Shown here one piece after another: positions 57,080-64,000 of a stretch of DNA of 64,000 bases (position 1 is the first letter of the stretch; each line of letters opens with the position of its first letter). Location: NCBI GenBank assembly GCA_963971575.1, contig OZ020611.1:205014743-205078742 (forward strand). Direction: 5' to 3'. Position numbers and translations under genes: made by a program. This stretch comes from Liopterus haemorrhoidalis. Its lineage: Eukaryota; Arthropoda; Insecta; Coleoptera; Dytiscidae. The notes beneath the pieces were generated by a model. The model was not told the DNA's origin. It saw only the letters and a program-made list of their open reading frames with translations, and did not search any database.

Positions 57080-57519
57080 TCAACCGGCTCGCAATGCACA
57101 GGAACGGAATGGGACTTAAATTTTTACCGACCCGACTACCCCTTTTGTTCTACACGAAGCGGCCCCAAAATACTTCCGGAATTTTCCCAAAGTCCAGTTG
57201 CCCAGTCCGTCGCTGCTCATGACAATTTAACAATTAGTACGCGCGTTCCGGCTAACAAATTAAAAACTTACTCGCAAAAATAATGTAAATTTAACCAACT
57301 TGCTAGAGCCTGGGAGATTAGGCTCCAACACACCACTGGGGCAGACTATCAAAAACCATCCTTTAAAAATCTTAAATTTATTTTTTATTGTAAGTAAATT
57401 AATGATTATCTCAACCTAAAATATAGGATCTTTAAACATTTATACAATTTTAGTAATTTTTGTTTAACATATTTAATTGTCGACAATTTGACTTCGTGAA
57501 ACTCGCTAATGTACAAAAG
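57080..57519. other. No gene seen
   Basis: Fairly unique sequence between the pogo-type MITE and the hairpin upstream of nan. The stretch 57120-57340 is less AT-rich. No reading frame or motif is convincing; it may contain distal promoter sequence of the channel gene. Confidence 0.3.
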
Positions 57520-57619
57520 GTTATTAATTGAAGAACTGTTGTTTTGTTTCACTAATTTATAGGTGGACAGAAAAATAAATAAATTAGTGAAACAAAACAA
57601 CAGTTCTTCAATTAATAAC
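57520..57619. repeat. Perfect 41-bp stem hairpin upstream of nan
   Basis: Arms 57520-57560 and 57579-57619 are exact complements (beginning GTTATTAATTGAAGAACTG) around an 18-base loop. It lies 205 bp before the nan start codon. It could be a recent inverted duplication or a small-RNA hairpin; no flanking TSD was seen. Confidence 0.85.
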
Positions 57620-57823
57620 GTTTGGTAATTTTTCTTTCCTACGTACAATTAACGGGAATTTTTCAATTCAAAATTTATTTTTATTATTTAACTTAAAAGT
57701 TCTTAAGCGACACAAAGAAAATCCAGAAAAATGCCTGTTTAATCTATAAATATATTCTGTTTGATCAATATTCAGTTTCTGTTATTGTTATGACGTGTTA
57801 ATTTCGTACAAATATATTTAAAA

Positions 57824-62508
<4,685 letters not shown>

Positions 62509-62596
62509 GTAATTTTACTTTAAGAGCTAGCGCCGATGATCAGTAATTGAATGTGCAATTTTTTTGCCGGACCGATAAATCAACTGGTCATATTCC

Positions 62597-62776
62597 CTGC
62601 AGACAATCAGATCAATTCTGTAAAAATTTACTGTGTAGTAACGTTACTACAAGATAAAATATTATAAAAAATATAGCGCCTTTCATTCATGACAGTAACT
62701 GACCTTGCTCATAGAGATACGTTTAGTTACTATTTTCATAGTAACTGAGTTACAGAATTGGTCTGATTGTGTTCAG
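62597..62776. mobile_element. Short TIR element after nan exon 6
   Basis: CAATCAGATCAATTCTGTAA near the left end and the complement TTACAGAATTGGTCTGATTG near the right. Inside is another inverted pair, GTAGTAACGTTACTAC. About 180 bp, target duplication unclear. Confidence 0.55.
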
Positions 62777-62874
62777 GTGTTGTTTCAATTATTCAATACG
62801 GGGGAAAAAAAAAAAAAAACGCAATCATTTATCGGATAAAAATCGGTTGTCAGTGCTAGCTCTAGGAGCTCTTA

Positions 62875-63525
62875 AGGTAGCCATACACGGTGAGGATTTC
62901 CTCAAGGAAAAAGCCTCAAGGAATTCCTTGAGGAATTCCTTTACGGAACCCTCGCCCACACACGGAGAGGATTGGCCTCAAGGAAAAACCCTTGAGGACC
63001 ACAACTTAGGCTTGTGCGTACAATCAGCAGCTGCTCCTGATTTCATTTATTCCTTAATTTTTGTATTCTCTTTTCGGAGAGCGCTTCTGATATTGTTTAT
63101 TTTTTTAATTACGTCATTTTTTGTAGCTTTCGCGTCCATTTCTTTTATTGTTTCCAATAATTTTGCGTACGCAGCCTCCTTTTTATTTCTATTATGGTAT
63201 TCTTTAGAACTTGCTTGCCACAAGCAAGGTTCATTTTCATACATTAGTATGAATTCCGATAAAAATTCTCTAAACAAATAAATTCAACACTCACTTTACT
63301 AATCCTCAAGGCCGACTGTCGACAGCACACACATGGTAGTAAGAGTTTGGCCTCAAGGCCAATTACAATTTGGCTTCAACGCCGAAATATGATTTTTGTT
63401 CGGAATTTTTACCCTCAAGTGCCGGCCGCGGCCTCACGGACGCCGCCATACACGGTGAGGATTTCCTCAAGGCTTGGACTGTTCAGGCCAAACCTTGAGG
63501 AAATCCTCACCGTGTATGGCTACCT
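62875..63525. mobile_element. PIF/Harbinger-type element
   Basis: Long exact inverted ends starting AGGTAGCCATACACGGTGAG (over 30 bp) with TTA target duplications at 62872-62874 and 63526-63528, as in PIF/Harbinger. CCTCAAGG/CCTTGAGG palindromes repeat through the subterminal regions. It carries a minus-strand MADF-like gene fragment but no transposase. Confidence 0.85.
63047..63277 (-). pseudogene. MADF-domain protein fragment of Harbinger element
   Basis: 76 codons: F-L-S-E-F-I-L-M-Y-E-N-E-P-C-L-W, S-K-E-Y-H-N-R-N-K-K-E-A-A-Y, then V-I-K-K-I-N-N-I-R-S-A-L-R-K-E. This is a nearly complete MADF (Myb/SANT-like) DNA-binding domain, as in the accessory ORF of Harbinger elements. The first codon of the open frame was checked only loosely; the reading frame stops at 63047. 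Confidence 0.7.
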
Positions 63526-63778
63526 TTACAAATGGTTGTCTTCAGCAATCAACAAAAGTGGCTACAGTTACTATGTTTTTTTAGTCTATATAAATAAAAT
63601 TAGGGGCTTTATTTATTTATAATTTTTTTCGTTCAAATATTTTGAAACACATATTTTTGGGGTGTTAATCATTTTTTAAGTATCCTGTAAAACTTATATT
63701 GTGCTTAGAAAATTTAAAAATTAGCATAATCATAAACTTTATTATGGATACAGGGGCAGTATAAAAATAAATATTATA

Positions 63779-64000
63779 TTACGAGGGTTACCTTTTATGT
63801 TTTTACAAACGACCACTAAATGGCAATATTGAAATGTGTCATTACTATATTCGTAAAATTTGACATTTATTAGGCAGCTTATAAATTGACTGAGTAGTTT
63901 GTTGACAGTGAGCATTAAAAAAAAACAAGTTTGTGAATAAATGGATATTACTCACGAAAGTTTTTGTTGAATGATTTTTTACGATTTTAGTTAAGGCCTT
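63779..64000 (+). pseudogene. mariner copy C, 5' part (window end)
   Basis: Starts with the ITR ACGAGGGTTACC and matches mariner copies A and B through the 5' UTR to the transposase start (ATG near 63941, M-D-I-T-H-E-S-F). The window ends inside it. Part of the 5' UTR seen in A and B (about 17 bp before GGCAGCTTATAAA) is missing. Confidence 0.75.

Noticed and set aside
57406..57648. 80-codon minus-strand frame
   Set aside because: Runs through the perfect hairpin; no domain and unlikely to be coding.

Overview
The window is AT-rich eukaryotic nuclear DNA. Short GT-AG introns, arthropod gene families and a very dense mixture of small DNA transposons point to an insect or a close arthropod; the order cannot be fixed from the sequence. 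Host coding sequence is a few per cent of the window, and almost everything else is nested mobile DNA.

Host genes. (1) Three tandem paralogues encode small secreted single-WAP-domain peptides (12753-12974, 22389-22607, 28342-28563). Each has its own TATA box; the second copy has lost exactly one disulfide pair. (2) The large subunit of replication factor C (RFC1/Gnf1) is complete in five exons from 36193 to 50226, with an intact Jockey-type retrotransposon in intron 2. (3) An unidentified C-terminal exon lies on the minus strand at 51242-51537, convergent with RFC1. (4) The 5' part of a TRPV channel gene, most probably nanchung, occupies 57824-62508 in six exons; the rest lies beyond the window.

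Mobile DNA by region. 0-5.6 kb: two microsatellite-bearing repeats (called R1 and R2 here), a piggyBac-type MITE and a decayed LTR element. 5.9-11.4 kb: a hAT element holding a Tigger/pogo element that holds a second Tigger, plus a SINE and a THAP fragment. 11.6-12.05 kb: a perfect 448-bp inverted repeat with Penelope-like motifs. 12-29 kb: the WAP cluster, with mariner, R1, R2, hAT and Tc1-like insertions that differ between paralogous blocks, so empty sites can be read. 29-36 kb: MITEs and relics. 39-50 kb: RFC1 introns with a foldback, the Jockey element, mariner relic, SINE and MITEs. 52-57 kb: a truncated non-LTR element, a MULE with 9-bp target duplication, and piggyBac and pogo MITEs. 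58-64 kb: nan introns filled with nested hAT, SINE, R2, Harbinger and mariner.

The most unusual signals concern repeat architecture. R1 and R2 look like Helentron-derived HINE elements: subterminal inverted repeats, a terminal hairpin and a GTCT/GTCY microsatellite. R1 copies carry different tRNA-like cassettes at the same internal place. Several hAT MITEs with unrelated termini share one internal minisatellite unit. No new multi-gene system was found. Boundaries of TIR elements with target duplications were read base by base; family assignments of relics are inference.
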